Below, piece by piece: positions 50,761 to 52,074 of a stretch of 52,074 nt of DNA. A program made the translations under genes and the position numbers. Each line of letters begins with the position of its first letter. The stretch's first letter is position 1. The notes under the pieces are model-generated. The model did not search any database and had not been told where the DNA came from. It saw only the letters and a program-made list of their open reading frames with translations. This stretch comes from Candidatus Gastranaerophilales bacterium (GTDB taxonomy: Bacteria; Cyanobacteriota; Vampirovibrionia; Gastranaerophilales; Gastranaerophilaceae). The stretch covers positions 1-52,074 of the forward strand of contig CALVAT010000003.1 of assembly GCA_944325565.1 (NCBI GenBank). Reading direction: 5' to 3'.

Positions 50761-52074
50761 TTAAAACAAACTCAGCTGATTAGACTCTTCTTTTATTTTG
50801 CGTTCACGTTCATATTTTGAAAGTATCAACAAATCCTCTTCTATCTTTTCAAGAAAAGGAGAGATTTCAAAATGTTCAGTTTTGCCGTATAATCGTCTTT
50901 GCAATGCTCTGCACAAAAACAGACGCTGTTTTGCTCTGGTCATCCCTACATACAAAAGCCGTCTTTCTTCTTCAATTTCCTCTTGATTTTCTGCTTTTGA
51001 AAGAGGGAGCAAGCCGTTCTCAAGACCGACTATAAAAACATTCTTAAACTCCAATCCTTTAGATGAGTGCAGAGTCATAAGAGCAATTCTGTCAGCACGT
51101 TCATCAAGAGCATCAGATTCTTTAAGGAGTGAAACCTCATGGATAAAATCGCCGCGCTCAGGATATTTTGCGGCAATACCTTTTAAATACGTGAAAATGT
51201 AATCCTGTATTTTCTCCTTAAATGAGTCGCTCAGTTTGTCAATTTGCATATCAACAGGCAATTTATCGTCAAGAGCCCTCAAAAGCTCACGTACCGGTTT
51301 TCTGTCACAGAGTAAATCATCAGACAACTGCACAAAAGGCATGCCGGAACGCTGCAGCGCTTCTATTAAACATGGAAGCTGTGACGAGGTGCGGTATAAT
51401 ACAGCAAAATCGGCAAAAGAATAATTTTCTTTTTGCCCGTCAGACCTGTCAGAATCAAATGAGAAAAAGCTGTTTCCGCCTATCAAATTTTCGATTGTAC
51501 TGACAACGAATTCGGCTTCCGCTTTATCAGTAGGTGCCGTATGTATTGTTATTTTGTCATAAGCTCTGGCACACTTTGATACAATATTAAAGCTGTCAAT
51601 CATCTGGTTTGAGGCGTTCACAATATAGCCGGAGGAACGGTAGTTGTTTTTAAGGTTTACAATTTCTGCAAAAGGGTAGTCCTCTTTGAAATGGTTAAAG
51701 TACTTAGCACTTCCGCCTCTAAAGCCGTAAATTGCCTGATTAGGGTCGCCTATGGCAAAAATATTACCGTCTGAATGCACAAGCAGTTTTATTAATTCGT
51801 ACTGATTTTCATCAATATCCTGATACTCGTCCACAAAAACGTACGCGAAAAGCTGTCTATATTTCCGGTTAATTTCAGGAAAATCTTTAAATAACTTCAG
51901 TGTATAAGTAATTAAATCATCAAATTCCAGCACATTATCAGGCAGTTCGTCTTCTTTATAAAGAGCTTTTTCCTGCTCGCTGATTACACTAAAGTCCTGT
52001 GATAATCCGGCCTGTTCATAATTTTCTTTTAGTATGGAAAGACACAGTGAATGGAAAGTATGGATATTTATTCT
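50761..52074 (-). CDS. Compact UvrD/PcrA-like DNA helicase, 5' end beyond the window
   Basis: The frame is open to the last base (52074), so the N-terminus with Walker A is missing; 437 residues are visible. Seen: RINIHTFHSLCLSIL (motif Ib), LEFDDLITYTL, YVFVDEYQDIDENQYELIKL (motif II), IFAIGDPNQAIYGFRGG (III), LKNNYRSSGYIV (IV), ALMTLHSSKGLEFKNVFIVG (V) and RRLLYVGMTRAKQRLFL (VI). UvrD-type helicases unwind DNA in repair. The stretch between motif Ib and LEFDDL is only about 34 residues, where typical UvrD/PcrA has roughly a hundred (subdomain 1B), and the 2B region also looks short. Partner and role are unknown. Confidence 0.88.
   Translation of the reverse strand, partial: RINIHTFHSLCLSILKENYEQAGLSQDFSVISEQEKALYKEDELPDNVLEFDDLITYTLKLFKDFPEINRKYRQLFAYVFVDEYQDIDENQYELIKLLVHSDGNIFAIGDPNQAIYGFRGGSAKYFNHFKEDYPFAEIVNLKNNYRSSGYIVNASNQMIDSFNIVSKCARAYDKITIHTAPTDKAEAEFVVSTIENLIGGNSFFSFDSDRSDGQKENYSFADFAVLYRTSSQLPCLIEALQRSGMPFVQLSDDLLCDRKPVRELLRALDDKLPVDMQIDKLSDSFKEKIQDYIFTYLKGIAAKYPERGDFIHEVSLLKESDALDERADRIALMTLHSSKGLEFKNVFIVGLENGLLPLSKAENQEEIEEERRLLYVGMTRAKQRLFLCRALQRRLYGKTEHFEISPFLEKIEEDLLILSKYERERKIKEESNQLSLF

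Overview
The window is AT-rich bacterial chromosome, densely packed with short operons on both strands. I saw no rRNA, tRNA, IS element, prophage or CRISPR array. The best guess is a non-photosynthetic cyanobacterial relative from the gut (Gastranaerophilales / Melainabacteria). This is inference. It rests on base composition, a type IV prepilin with a short AFTLGE leader, an MsbA-type exporter (Gram-negative envelope), superoxide reductase plus ferritin (anaerobe coping with oxygen), and many signal-peptide-less proteins with an N-terminal SFKG-like box, which I recall as common in that group.

Layout. 1-5.9 kb: tail of a dGTPase-like gene, then a lipid operon yceD-rpmF-plsX-fabH-(two tiny membrane proteins)-fabD-fabG closed by a terminator; acpP and fabF do not follow. 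6-10.3 kb: bioA and a prepilin, a repeat-containing small protein overlapping an SDR, then an FKG-box protein and a HEAT-like protein. 10.3-15.7 kb, mostly minus strand: ispE-rsmA, a divergent spermidine-synthase-like gene, a 430-bp gap with a candidate C-rich small RNA and a repeat element, and an msbA-like exporter whose last codons lie in the repeat. 15.9-24.1 kb: an EF-hand/LysM-like protein, a REP-like palindrome, a membrane-tethered Hsp20-like protein, a nucleotidyltransferase, two overlapping exported paralogues and a 951-residue HEWGH metalloprotease. 24.2-28.4 kb: superoxide reductase-ferritin, a PdxA-like dehydrogenase coupled to a four-carbon acid sugar kinase (possible threonate/erythronate catabolism), and ssb. 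28.6-38.4 kb: exported proteins, a zinc-ribbon protein, a glycosyltransferase, an acyl-ACP thioesterase, a TPR operon, DUF4186, an XRE regulator beside a GT microsatellite, LysM and LUD proteins. 38.4-50.7 kb: MATE and SMR exporters and a concentration of unusual proteins: an FKG-box AAA+ ATPase, two divergent alpha-amylase-like proteins, an FKG-box kinase-like protein with a C-terminal membrane anchor, and a tightly coupled operon HAD phosphatase-radical SAM/SPASM-coiled coil-amylase-like. 50.8 kb to the end: the 3' part of a compact UvrD-like helicase.

The most promising undescribed material is (1) the N-terminal box [VIT]-[SN]-F-[KL]-[GA], often followed by D-[TV]-F-x-[KS], shared by six otherwise unrelated proteins without signal peptides, and (2) the four-gene operon at 45.0-50.7 kb that contains two of them.
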